Assembly (NCBI GenBank): GCA_964636325.1
Contig: CAZWRV010000112.1
Coordinates: forward strand, 1-19,727
Direction: 5' to 3'
DNA length: 19,727 nucleotides
Source of the DNA: CAZWRV01 sp964636325
GTDB lineage: Bacteria > Verrucomicrobiota > Lentisphaeria > Victivallales > GWF2-50-93
Shown here: positions 7,105 to 14,309 of the stretch, in pieces
Numbering within the stretch: position 1 is the stretch's first letter
How the letters are laid out: the number at the start of each line of letters is the position of its first letter
Translations under genes and position numbers: made by a program
Notes under the pieces: generated by a model
Told to the model about the DNA's origin: nothing
What the model saw: the letters and a program-made list of their open reading frames with translations, nothing else
Database searches by the model: none

Positions 7105-7222
7105 CTCTCACGAAGGCGCAAAGGCACGAAGTCTTAAAAACACATAACTTGAAGATCCATCCTGGGCCTGCCTGCTTCTTTGTATTAAGATTATTCTTTG
7201 TGGCTCCGTGGCTTTGTGAGAG
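7105..7222. repeat. Inverted pair of octanucleotide repeats upstream of gatB
   Basis: Units CACGAAGG, CGCAAAGG and CACGAAGT (7109-7132) have an exact 8-nt period. The inverse form CTTTGTGG, CTCCGTGG, CTTTGTGA lies at 7196-7219. The 27-nt arms 7105-7131 and 7196-7222 match at about 20 of 27 positions when one is reverse-complemented, so the stretch could fold into one large hairpin. It ends 25 nt before the gatB start and fills most of its leader. Confidence 0.6.
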
Positions 7223-7247
7223 AAAAAGTATTAGAGGGTTCGACTGC

Positions 7248-8693
7248 ATGAAATACGAAGCGGTCATAGGGCTGGAGGTGCACGTCCAGGTGAGGACGGA
7301 GAGCAAGCTGTTCTGCTCCTGCGCGAACGTCTTCGGCGCGGATGCGAACACGCTCGTCTGCCCTGTATGCATGGGCTATCCTGGCGTGCTTCCGGTAGCG
7401 AACCGCGAGGCGGTCAGGAAGACCGTCGCCGCCGGACTGATGTGCGAGTGCGCCATCTCGAAGTTCAGCAAGTTCGACCGGAAGAGCTACTTCTACCCGG
7501 ACATGCCCAAGAACTACCAGATTTCCCAGTATGATCTGCCGCTCTGCGGAAAGGGCAGGATACATATCCACGGCAAAGGCTTCTCGGGCGCGGAGCTTCC
7601 GGACAAGGCGATCGGCATAACCAGGATACATCTCGAGGAGGACGTCGCGAAGTCCACGCATTTCCCTACCTTCAGCGGCATCGACTTCAACCGCGCGGGC
7701 GTCCCCCTGATGGAGATAGTCAGCGAGCCCGACATGAGCTCGCCGGACGAGGCCTACGCATATCTCACTGCGCTCAAGGAGATTATGCAGTACGGCGGGA
7801 TCAGCGACTGCGACATGGAGAAGGGCCAGATGCGATGCGACGTCAACGTGTCGGTCCGCCCGGAAGGATCTGAAAAGCTCGGCACCAAGATCGAGATAAA
7901 GAACCTCAACAGCTTCCGCTCCGTCCACAGGTCGCTGGCATACGAGATCGAAAGGCAGATCGGAATCGTATCCTCGGGCGGCTCGCTCGTCCAGGAGACG
8001 CGAGGCTGGAACGACGACGACGGCGAGACATACCTCCTGAGGACGAAGGAGAGCGCGCACGACTACCGCTACTTCCCCGACCCGGACCTCATGCCCATGA
8101 CGATAAGCGACGAGGAGATCCGGAAGATTGCCGAACAGCTCCCGGAACTGCCGGAAAAGAAGAGGGAAAGGTTCATAAGGGACTACGGGCTAACGCCATA
8201 CGACGCGGACGTCCTCACCTCCGGCAGGCAGCTCGCGGACTATTTCGACAAGGGCGCGAAGCTGACGTCGAACCCCAAGCAGCTCGCGAACTGGATCATT
8301 ACCGAGCTGCTGCGCGAGCTCGGCGACAGGAAGATACCGGTCGAGGCGAATCCGGTCAGGGTAGAGCATCTCGCCGAACTTCTCGAGCTCATAAGCAAGG
8401 GGACGATCACAGGCAAGACCGCCAAGGAGCTCTTCACCGAGCTTTTCATCGGCGGCAAGTCTCCCGCGGAGCTCGTAAAGGAGAAAGGCCTTGTCCAGAT
8501 CTGCGACAGCTCGCTCATCGAGGGCGTGGTCGACACCGTGATACAGAAGAGCCCGGCCCAGGTCCAGCAGTTCAAGTCCGGAAAGGCCGCCGTCGTCCAG
8601 TATTTTGTCGGACAGGTCATGAAGGAGACCAAGGGCAAGGCCAACCCGCAGATCGTCAACAAGACCGTCCTCGACAAGCTGAACCAGGCATGA
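7248..8693 (+). CDS. gatB: Asp-tRNA(Asn)/Glu-tRNA(Gln) amidotransferase subunit B
   Basis: GatB is the tRNA-binding and kinase subunit of the GatCAB complex, which converts mischarged Glu-tRNA(Gln) or Asp-tRNA(Asn) to the amidated form. The product is 481 residues, the usual length. It begins MKYEAVIGLEVHVQV. Zinc-ligand cysteines are at 23, 25, 38 and 41 (CSC and CPVC). The family signature YFYPDMPKNYQISQYDLP is near residue 81. The carboxy-terminal tRNA-binding domain ends GKANPQIVNKTVLDKLNQA. I choose the ATG at 7248 because AGAGGG lies 9 nt upstream and homologues begin here. The frame is open 33 codons further upstream to 7149, but that part runs through repeat sequence. gatA and gatC are not in the window, so the operon is split. 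Arginine is AGG in about 13 of 22 cases. Confidence 0.96.
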   Translation: MKYEAVIGLEVHVQVRTESKLFCSCANVFGADANTLVCPVCMGYPGVLPVANREAVRKTVAAGLMCECAISKFSKFDRKSYFYPDMPKNYQISQYDLPLCGKGRIHIHGKGFSGAELPDKAIGITRIHLEEDVAKSTHFPTFSGIDFNRAGVPLMEIVSEPDMSSPDEAYAYLTALKEIMQYGGISDCDMEKGQMRCDVNVSVRPEGSEKLGTKIEIKNLNSFRSVHRSLAYEIERQIGIVSSGGSLVQETRGWNDDDGETYLLRTKESAHDYRYFPDPDLMPMTISDEEIRKIAEQLPELPEKKRERFIRDYGLTPYDADVLTSGRQLADYFDKGAKLTSNPKQLANWIITELLRELGDRKIPVEANPVRVEHLAELLELISKGTITGKTAKELFTELFIGGKSPAELVKEKGLVQICDSSLIEGVVDTVIQKSPAQVQQFKSGKAAVVQYFVGQVMKETKGKANPQIVNKTVLDKLNQA

Positions 8694-8742
8694 CACCGTA
8701 AATGTTCATATATTGCCGGCCGCCGTCCGCCTCACCGAGAAC

Positions 8743-8769
8743 GAATCCTTGTCGGCCGAACAAGCATTC
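8743..8769. terminator. Terminator hairpin between convergent gatB and SNF2 genes
   Basis: GAATCCTTGT (8743-8752) pairs with ACAAGCATTC (8760-8769) with one C-C mismatch and a 7-nt loop. CTTTTACTTC follows on the plus strand. It lies about 50 nt after the gatB stop and is the only good terminator candidate in this 113-nt convergent gap. Confidence 0.5.
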
Positions 8770-8806
8770 TTTTACTTCTTCGGATGGGCGTTGAGCGTTG
8801 GCATTC

Positions 8807-11545
8807 TTACTCCTCCGTCGCCTTGGCGAGGTCGAGGGAGACGAACTTGATCAGTTCGTCGTTGCTCATCTCTGTGAGTATTTTCTCCTCGCCGCCCGCG
8901 AGGATGTTGTCTGAAAGGGCCTTCTTCTCGTTTATGAGGGCGTCGATCTTCTCCTCTACGGTGCCCTTGCAGACGAACTTGTGGACGAGGACGTTCTTCT
9001 TTTGTCCTATTCTGAACGCGCGGTCGGTGGCCTGGTTTTCGACGGCGGGATTCCACCATCTGTCAAAGTGGACGACGTGCGAGGCGGCGGTGAGGTTGAG
9101 GCCGGTTCCGCCGGCCTTGACGGTGAGTATTAGGAACGGGGGGCCGTCCTCCTGCTGGAACTGCTCGACGATCTTCTGGCGCTCCTTGACGGGAGTTCCG
9201 CCGTGGAGGACAAGGCCCGGTCTGCGGAAGACCGCCGCGAGATGATGCAGGAGCGGTTCTGCTATCTCCTTGAACTGCGTGAATATCAGCGCCTTCTCCC
9301 TTCGGGACGAGATGCTTTCTGAAATTTCCGCGAGCCTCGCGAACTTGCCGCTGTCGGCGGAATTCCACACTCCGTCGCCGGTGAGGTGCGATGGGTGGTT
9401 GCAGACTTGCTTGAACTTGATGATGGCGGCGAGCACCGCCCCTTTCCGGGCAATTCCGTCCGCGCCGTCGAGTTTGTCGGCAAGCTCCTTGACGACCTTG
9501 GCGTAGAGGGCGGCCTGGGCCTTCGTGAGCTGGCAGAACGCCTGCATCTCGGTCTTGTCCGGGAGGTCGGCGATAACGTTTTTGTCCGTCTTTAGCCTGC
9601 GGAGGATGTATGGACGGACCAGCGAACGGAGCGGTCCGTAGTCGGCGCCTTCCTGCGCGGAAAGCTTTTTGGCATATTCCCCGAACTGCTTCGCGTTGCC
9701 CAGCAGGCCGGGGTTGATGAAATCGAAGATGGACCAGAGGTCACCGAGGCGGTTTTCGACGGGTGTTCCGGTGAGTGCGATCCTGTGCGAGCCGCGCAGC
9801 ATTTTGACGGCCTTGGTCTGGCGGGTTCCCGGGTTTTTGATTGCCTGGGCCTCGTCGATGATCACGATGCCCCATTCGATCTCGGAGAGCCAGGGCGTGC
9901 GCGAAAGCATTCCGTAGCTGGTTATCGCCAGGACTGGCTTGGACGGCATGTCCATGAAATCATTCCTGCCGAACTCCTTGTCCTCGGAAGGATGGAGTAT
10001 CTTAAAGTCCAAGGCCGGTGCGAACTTCGCGATTTCGTTCTTCCAGTTGCCGATGAGCGAAGCGGGGACCACGAGGATGGATGGGGCGGAGCGGGCCGAC
10101 GCCTTAAGCCGCATAAGCAGCGCGAGGACCTGCAGCGTCTTGCCGAGCCCCATGTCGTCGGCGAGGCATGAGCCGAGGCCGAGGCGGTTCATGAAGGATA
10201 GCCATTCCACGCCGGTCTTCTGGTACGGCCGGAGTTCCGCGTTCAGGCCGTGTGCGACTCCTTCCTCGGGGGCGAGTTTCTGCGGATTCCGCAGCTCGTC
10301 GAGGATTTTCGAGAGCCAGTCTCCCGCCCTGACCTGCATGTGGGAGGGCTGGCCCTGCGCGTACTGGGCGCCGGCCCCGCCCGAGATTCCTGTTCCAGCC
10401 AGAAGCCGCATCCCTTCGAGGAAGGATATTCCGTCAGGCGATCTTTTCTGCAGCTCCTTCCAATGGTCGAGCGCCTCCTTGAGCTTTTCCCTGTCCGCCT
10501 CGATCCATTGCCCCTTGAGCTGGACGAGGTTTTCCTTGGAATTCAAGATGGCGTTGATCTCCTCCTGCGTGAGGGGCTGTCCGCCTAGAACTGCCTCCAC
10601 GCTGAATTCCATGAGCGTGTCCGCGCCGAGCCTAGACCTGGGCGAGTCCCCGATCCTGACGCTGACCATGGGCTTAGGCGGGCGTCCGCCCTTCCACCAG
10701 TCGGGCATGCGGACGATGAGTCCGGCGGACTCGAACACGGGGATATCCTTCAAGAACCTGTATGCCTGGCCCTGCGTCCAGGCCTGCGGCTGGAAGACCG
10801 AGCCCGTCTCCACAAGCTCCTTGGCGAACGCGCTCTTCTCTGAGGCGGCGTGCACCGGCGAGAGCAGTGAAAGCAGCTTGGCCCTGTTCTTTTCTCCGGC
10901 GTATTCCTGGAGCGCCCTGCCGAGCGGGATGTACTGGGGCTGGGCGGACTTTGAAATTCTCGAAGTGTAGGTGGCTAGGAACGCGAACGGGAGCGCCGGG
11001 TTCTTCTTGTTCTCGGCCAGGTGGAATGTGACTTTTCCGACAAGCCGCCAGGCTGGGTTGATGCTCCTGAGATATTCCTGGGCTGTCCCGCCCGACCTGA
11101 CCATTTCGTCCCTGACGTGTCCGTCCAGGCGCTTCCAGATTTCCTTCAACGCTTCGGCGTTGAGATATTCGATGCCGTCCATCGGAGGGGCATGCGCGCA
11201 GAGATCATCTAGGTCGGACGGCTCCGGCGGCGCCGTCTCCGCGGCCTTGAACTCCGATTCCGGCACATGGCAGATCCTGGAGAGGTATAGCCGTCCCAGT
11301 TCGCGCCAGAAGTCGAACGCTGCGGGAAGATGCGTCGAAAGCTCCGGGCCGGCCAGATGGAGGATGCCAGCTTCGGTCGAAAGTGAGAAGCTTTTTCTGA
11401 TCGCCTCCGCGGAAGACCTTTCGACGCTGTCCGCAGCTTCTTCACCCGGTTCGACGATCACGTGCCCGAGCCCGGTCAGGACCGGGCGGATGCGGACAGT
11501 TCGTTCCTCCTGGACGGCATCCGCTTCCGATATTTCCATGCTCAT
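8807..11545 (-). CDS. SNF2-family DEAD/DEAH-box ATPase (helicase-like)
   Basis: The product is a 912-residue ATP-dependent DNA translocase of the bacterial SNF2/HepA group. Residues 1-290 are a lineage-specific amino-terminal region. Residues about 295-420 look like the SNF2-associated domain (DUF3670). The two RecA-like lobes follow: motif I LADDMGLGKTLQ (461-472), motif II DEAQ (564-567), motif III LTGTPVENR (591-599), motif IV ALIFTQF (752-758), motif V AGGTGLNL (811-818) and motif VI QATDRAFRIGQ (838-848). All are intact, so it should be active. The amino-terminal SWIM zinc motif found in many relatives is absent. AAGGA 9 nt before the first ATG supports this start. The cellular role (transcription recycling, repair or defence) cannot be read from sequence. 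Neighbours are housekeeping genes, with no nuclease or methylase nearby. Confidence 0.93.
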   Translation of the reverse strand: MSMEISEADAVQEERTVRIRPVLTGLGHVIVEPGEEAADSVERSSAEAIRKSFSLSTEAGILHLAGPELSTHLPAAFDFWRELGRLYLSRICHVPESEFKAAETAPPEPSDLDDLCAHAPPMDGIEYLNAEALKEIWKRLDGHVRDEMVRSGGTAQEYLRSINPAWRLVGKVTFHLAENKKNPALPFAFLATYTSRISKSAQPQYIPLGRALQEYAGEKNRAKLLSLLSPVHAASEKSAFAKELVETGSVFQPQAWTQGQAYRFLKDIPVFESAGLIVRMPDWWKGGRPPKPMVSVRIGDSPRSRLGADTLMEFSVEAVLGGQPLTQEEINAILNSKENLVQLKGQWIEADREKLKEALDHWKELQKRSPDGISFLEGMRLLAGTGISGGAGAQYAQGQPSHMQVRAGDWLSKILDELRNPQKLAPEEGVAHGLNAELRPYQKTGVEWLSFMNRLGLGSCLADDMGLGKTLQVLALLMRLKASARSAPSILVVPASLIGNWKNEIAKFAPALDFKILHPSEDKEFGRNDFMDMPSKPVLAITSYGMLSRTPWLSEIEWGIVIIDEAQAIKNPGTRQTKAVKMLRGSHRIALTGTPVENRLGDLWSIFDFINPGLLGNAKQFGEYAKKLSAQEGADYGPLRSLVRPYILRRLKTDKNVIADLPDKTEMQAFCQLTKAQAALYAKVVKELADKLDGADGIARKGAVLAAIIKFKQVCNHPSHLTGDGVWNSADSGKFARLAEISESISSRREKALIFTQFKEIAEPLLHHLAAVFRRPGLVLHGGTPVKERQKIVEQFQQEDGPPFLILTVKAGGTGLNLTAASHVVHFDRWWNPAVENQATDRAFRIGQKKNVLVHKFVCKGTVEEKIDALINEKKALSDNILAGGEEKILTEMSNDELIKFVSLDLAKATEE

Positions 11546-11659
11546 GCGGGAAGATCCTTATTCCTTATAAAATCAAGCAGAATTTTTTTGCCGCAAAAGT
11601 ATACTCCTTCATCGTGAAAATATACATTTTGACGGGCAAGATTTGGGATTGGATTTTTT

Positions 11660-11704
11660 CGTTCCGACCGGGAGGCGACATGAATGTCGTCCGAGGAAGG
11701 AACG
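11660..11704. repeat. Nested inverted repeat inside the MITE-like element
   Basis: Outer arms CGTTCC (11660-11665) and GGAACG (11699-11704) enclose a second perfect pair, CGACAT (11676-11681) and ATGTCG (11684-11689), with a 2-nt spacer. A T run precedes the outer arm and an A run follows it, extending the possible pairing. Confidence 0.5.
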
Positions 11705-11755
11705 GGAAAATACGGCCCAAAGATGCTCGCCGCAAGGCGGTTGCGGTCTTCTGGT

Positions 11756-11822
11756 TTTGCTCCGCACCCTTCGAGAGCCTTCGATACCTCGTTATCGGCG
11801 GTCTCTCGGAATGCGGAGCAAA
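11756..11822. repeat. Long three-tier hairpin inside the MITE-like element
   Basis: TTTGCTCCGCA (11756-11766) is perfectly complementary to TGCGGAGCAAA (11812-11822). Inside it CGAGAG (11772-11777) pairs with CTCTCG (11803-11808), and CGATA (11782-11786) pairs with TATCG (11793-11797). Three co-axial stems in 67 nt suggest selection for RNA or single-stranded DNA structure. Confidence 0.6.
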
Positions 11823-11840
11823 TTCCAAAATCTCCGCACC

Positions 11841-11869
11841 CAAAATGTAAATTTTTCAGCCTAAAGGAG
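11841..11869 (+). repeat. 29-bp repeat, copy B, at the right end of the element
   Basis: Identical over 29 bases to 4983-5011. Here the AAAGGAG is followed by TATATCTGGGG and no start codon or recognisable plus-strand gene; the next gene (11908-13107) is on the opposite strand. The same sequence thus serves as a ribosome binding site before cysE but not here. Confidence 0.75.
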
Positions 11870-11880
11870 TATATCTGGGG

Positions 11881-11905
11881 AGGGGACAGCCTGAAGGCCG
11901 CCCCT
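11881..11905 (-). terminator. Hairpin 3' of the URO-D-like gene
   Basis: AGGGG (11881-11885) pairs with CCCCT (11901-11905), and inside them GCC pairs with GGC around a TGAA loop. It lies 2 nt after the stop of the minus-strand URO-D-like gene. There is no T run, so it may be a terminator needing help or an mRNA-stabilising stem. Confidence 0.4.
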
Positions 11906-11907
11906 GC

Positions 11908-13107
11908 TTACTCCGAATATCGGCACCATCGCTGTGCGGCGGCCATGATGAGGCGCATGCCGGTCAGGCGGGAGCCGTTGTTGATTGATCCGGCGGTCGA
12001 GAAGACAATTCCTCTTTTCTCTTTCGCCTGCTCGAAGTCGCGCAGGAGCTCGCAGACCATGTTGACTTCTTCATTGCGGCTGAAGGTGAAGGGGGCGAGC
12101 TGGCCATATATGACTGCGTTCGGGCAATGGCTGCGGATTTCACTTACCGTAAGCGTCGGCCCGAAGTTGACGCCGGTCATGTTGAGCCTGGTGAAGAAGG
12201 GCAGGAGATGCGCCATCGACGAATCGGAATGCTGGAAGCGGCAGTCTCCGGGATCCGGGCTGAACTTCTCGAAAATCCCCTTGAGTATCGGAAAAGCGAA
12301 AAGCTCATACATCTCGGGATTGAAGAGGCAGCAGTTGTCGTCGGCGAAGCCGAAGCCGCGCGGTTCTGTTCCAGGCGTGCAGCCAGCCTCCTCGTCGAGG
12401 ACGCGGGCAATCTCGAGCATCACCCTCATGATGCAGTCACGGAAGCGGGCGGCGAGATCGGGGTTGTCCAGCACGAGGAAGAGCATGTTCTCCGCGCCGT
12501 ATATGCTTGTGGCGAAAGTGCAGGGGCCGCGCTGGCCGCGGTAGGGGGGCGGCTTGATCCCCCTGGGCAGAAGCCTGGCTTTCGCCTCGTCCCAGCCGTC
12601 GGGGAGGATGAACTTGCGTATGTCGCGCTTCTCGACGCGGTCGAGCAGCGCCTTCAGTTCGTCCTCGTTGCCAGCGGACTGCTGGAGCCACCATGAGCCC
12701 TCGTGCCAGACGTTCTTCGCCTCGAAGACGTCGTGCAGGCCCTTCGCGGCCGGATAGCGGTCTTCCGGAGGCGGCCCGGGCTTTTCGCCGAGTACGCGGC
12801 GGCCGATGATCTTCTCGGCCTTGTCGTTGAACGCCTTGTTTAGCGAGAGCCGCCATTCCTCGTCGTTCTGCTGGCGCCAGAAGTCCTCCGGGATGCCGAG
12901 CTCGTCGAATACCACCTCCTGGCTGTAGAAGATGTTGAGCGGCATCTGCCTTATGCCTTTTGAAAACGGTGCCTTCACGGCCTCGTCCTGATCCTTCCAG
13001 AAGAGCTCGACGTCCAGAGGGGCCAGACCGCCGTTCCTGTGCGCCTCGGCGACGAGAGACTCGGCCTTGGCGACGTGGTCTTTTGAAAAACATTTCAGGT
13101 CAGACAT
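11908..13107 (-). CDS. Uroporphyrinogen-decarboxylase (URO-D)-like family protein
   Basis: The product is 399 residues and belongs to the broad URO-D/MtbA TIM-barrel family. In heavily saccharolytic PVC bacteria such proteins are numerous and have no proven function; they are unlikely to be the haem enzyme HemE. Visible family features are a GFGFADDNCCLFNPEMY segment (251-267), HSDSSMAHLLPFF (293-305), which corresponds to the H-S-x-G-x region of corrinoid methyltransferases, and STAGSINNGSRLTGM (370-384) near the end. The start is the ATG at 13107, with AAGGA 7 nt upstream; a TTG further upstream at 13128 has no comparable support. It is transcribed alone, with a stem-loop after the stop. 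No corrinoid protein gene is nearby, so a methyltransferase role is only a possibility. Confidence 0.8.
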   Translation of the reverse strand: MSDLKCFSKDHVAKAESLVAEAHRNGGLAPLDVELFWKDQDEAVKAPFSKGIRQMPLNIFYSQEVVFDELGIPEDFWRQQNDEEWRLSLNKAFNDKAEKIIGRRVLGEKPGPPPEDRYPAAKGLHDVFEAKNVWHEGSWWLQQSAGNEDELKALLDRVEKRDIRKFILPDGWDEAKARLLPRGIKPPPYRGQRGPCTFATSIYGAENMLFLVLDNPDLAARFRDCIMRVMLEIARVLDEEAGCTPGTEPRGFGFADDNCCLFNPEMYELFAFPILKGIFEKFSPDPGDCRFQHSDSSMAHLLPFFTRLNMTGVNFGPTLTVSEIRSHCPNAVIYGQLAPFTFSRNEEVNMVCELLRDFEQAKEKRGIVFSTAGSINNGSRLTGMRLIMAAAQRWCRYSE

Positions 13108-13345
13108 GGCGCAGTCCTTCTGCAGCAATAAAATGCCGAATTAATAGGACAGAATTACAGTATGTTCGGGAAATTTTCAATATGAACTTCACAAGGATGT
13201 TCGAACTACGGCAAATCTTGCAGGAATTCGTCGATTCCTTGTCGTATCGGAACTTCTTCAGAGGGGCCATGGCACGGAGCTCCAGTCTGCAATTGTAAAA
13301 ACTTAGCCCCCCACGAAATATTATGCAAAATGTTTTTGCATATAT
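13108..13345. other. AT-richer intergenic region with dyad motifs upstream of the URO-D-like gene
   Basis: No convincing gene is present. The region holds a perfect 8-bp palindrome GTTCGAAC (13199-13206), an inverted repeat AGGAAT/ATTCCT with a 6-nt loop (13222-13239), and repeated GTTC half-sites in both directions (near 13164, 13175, 13199 and 13250). On the minus strand TTGAAA followed 15 nt later by TGTAAT could be a promoter for the URO-D-like gene. These would suit an operator region, but the assignment is speculative. A 57-codon minus-strand frame (13270 to 13100) has no supporting features. Confidence 0.3.
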
Positions 13346-13365
13346 TTCAGAATTCCTGGCCCGCC
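13346..13365. repeat. Second copy of the 6.5-kb palindromic repeat (half unit)
   Basis: TTCAGAATTCCTGGCCCGCC differs at one of 20 positions from 6517-6536. Downstream bases CACCATGAAAAGC correspond, reverse-complemented, to the right half of that unit. Here only one arm is clear. It lies between oleB and the URO-D-like gene, both on the minus strand. Confidence 0.6.
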
Positions 13366-13373
13366 CACCATGA

Positions 13374-13410
13374 AAAGCTCAAGAAAGACTGGGATTGGAA
13401 GTTGAGCTTT
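13374..13410 (-). terminator. Terminator-like hairpin 3' of oleB
   Basis: AAAGCTCAA (13374-13382) and TTGAGCTTT (13402-13410) form a perfect 9-bp stem with a 19-nt loop. On the minus strand it follows the oleB stop by about 30 nt and ends in CTTTTC. It is the likely 3' end of the oleAB transcript. Confidence 0.5.
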
Positions 13411-13439
13411 GGACGTCCGCCCCGCAAGGGACCGTGGGC

Positions 13440-14309
13440 CTATTCCTTAAGGAACGAGACGACGCTCGCGGCGATTTCGTCCGGGGCGTCCTCGAAGAGG
13501 TAGTGGCCGGCGTTCATGAGGCGGACGATGTTCGCGTCAGGGAGGAACTCCTGCCATCTCGCCAGGAACTTCGGCGTGAAGCACCAGTCCTTCATCCCCC
13601 AAAGTATGAGGACCGGCAGCTCCCTGAACATCCAGAGGCCGTCCTCCATGCCCACCATGAGCTCGTAGGACTGGTCGCAGTAGTCGAGCGGGATGTCCTG
13701 GACGAAGCGGTGCACTGCGATCCGGCTCTCGGGAGTGTCATAGGGCAGCAGGTATCCGCGCCTGACGTTTTCCGGCATCTTCTTCACAGTCGTCATATGG
13801 CATGCGGCCTTGCAGAAGAGGTTCCAGTCCAATATGATCTTCCTTCCGAGCCAGGGTATCCTGCAGACCTCTATCCTCATCGGGATCCACCTGGAGGTGA
13901 ACGCGGCGGTGTTCGTGATGATGAGCCTCCTGATCTTCTCCGGGTATCTTGTCGCGAAGCCCATGCCAATGGGGCCGCCCCAGTCGTGGACCAGCAGCGT
14001 GATGTTTTCCAGGTTCAGGGTGTGGACGAGCTGCTCCAGGTTGTCGATGTGCGTCTCGAGCCTGTAGGGGAAGTCCAGCGGCTTGTCAGAGAGGCCGCAG
14101 CCGAGGTGGTCGGGCGCGATCACCCTGTTGGCCGCGCTGACCGGACGTATGAGGTTCCTGAAGAGGAAGGACCAGGTGGGGTTGCCGTGCAGCATGACGA
14201 CCGGATCGCCGGAGCCCTCGTCGACGTAGTGGTAGCTGAAGTCCTTGATCTTCATGAAGTGGGGCTTGAATCCGTAGATGTCGGCAATTGAGGATGCGTC
14301 CGTCACCAT
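13440..14309 (-). CDS. oleB: OleB-type alpha/beta hydrolase (beta-lactone decarboxylase)
   Basis: In long-chain olefin synthesis OleB opens and decarboxylates the beta-lactone made by OleC, giving a cis-olefin; it is homologous to haloalkane dehalogenases. The product is 289 residues. HGNPTWSFLFR starts at residue 41. The nucleophile elbow is VHDWGG (Asp109), the second acid is probably Asp241 (WGMKDW), and the catalytic histidine is His269 (NAGHYLFED). NTAAF (133-137) and RFVQDIP (201-207) match OleB as I recall it from Xanthomonas. The ATG overlaps the oleA stop by 7 nt (ATGGTGA) with a purine-rich GGGGGTGGA just before it, so the two are translationally coupled. Without the oleA neighbour it could be called a haloalkane dehalogenase-like hydrolase; the pairing makes OleB much more likely. 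Confidence 0.85.
   Translation of the reverse strand: MVTDASSIADIYGFKPHFMKIKDFSYHYVDEGSGDPVVMLHGNPTWSFLFRNLIRPVSAANRVIAPDHLGCGLSDKPLDFPYRLETHIDNLEQLVHTLNLENITLLVHDWGGPIGMGFATRYPEKIRRLIITNTAAFTSRWIPMRIEVCRIPWLGRKIILDWNLFCKAACHMTTVKKMPENVRRGYLLPYDTPESRIAVHRFVQDIPLDYCDQSYELMVGMEDGLWMFRELPVLILWGMKDWCFTPKFLARWQEFLPDANIVRLMNAGHYLFEDAPDEIAASVVSFLKE

Larger units (their letters stand above)
11598..11876. mobile_element. MITE-like non-coding element with imperfect terminal inverted repeats
   Basis: The left end (11598-11631, AGTATACTCCTTCATCGTGA...) and the reverse complement of the right end (11841-11876, AGATATACTCCTTTAGGCTG...) align over about 35 bases with a few mismatches and two one-base gaps. 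The 279 bases between have no convincing gene; open frames there are short and low-complexity. The interior holds two nested hairpins, at 11660-11704 and 11756-11822. The right end contains the 29-bp repeat also present before cysE. No transposase is present, so if mobile it depends on one elsewhere. It could instead be a structured intergenic RNA. Confidence 0.5.

Noticed and set aside
6515..7247. tRNA or other standard RNA gene in the repeat-rich gap
   Set aside because: I looked for cloverleaf arms and a T-loop motif here and in the other gaps and saw none; the stems present are simple hairpins.
9939..10970. Plus-strand open frame of 343 codons inside the SNF2 gene
   Set aside because: Serine- and proline-rich shadow of the opposite strand, which carries all SNF2 motifs in one frame.
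8807..11545. SNF2 ATPase as part of a phage defence system
   Set aside because: No nuclease, methyltransferase or other defence gene lies beside it; neighbours are gatB and a URO-D-like gene.
11565..11843. Minus-strand 92-codon frame within the intergenic element
   Set aside because: It spans both hairpins and the inverted repeat; its sequence is explained by the repeat, with no ribosome binding site.
11684..12544. Plus-strand frame of 286 codons starting in the MITE-like element
   Set aside because: It crosses from non-coding repeat into the antisense of the URO-D-like gene and has no coherent protein character.
13100..13270. Minus-strand 57-codon frame overlapping the URO-D-like start
   Set aside because: No Shine-Dalgarno, no recognisable domain, and it overlaps the better supported start at 13107.
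13440..14309. Haloalkane dehalogenase involved in halogenated compound breakdown
   Set aside because: The fold and nucleophile fit, but overlap with oleA and OleB-like segments make an olefin-pathway role more likely.
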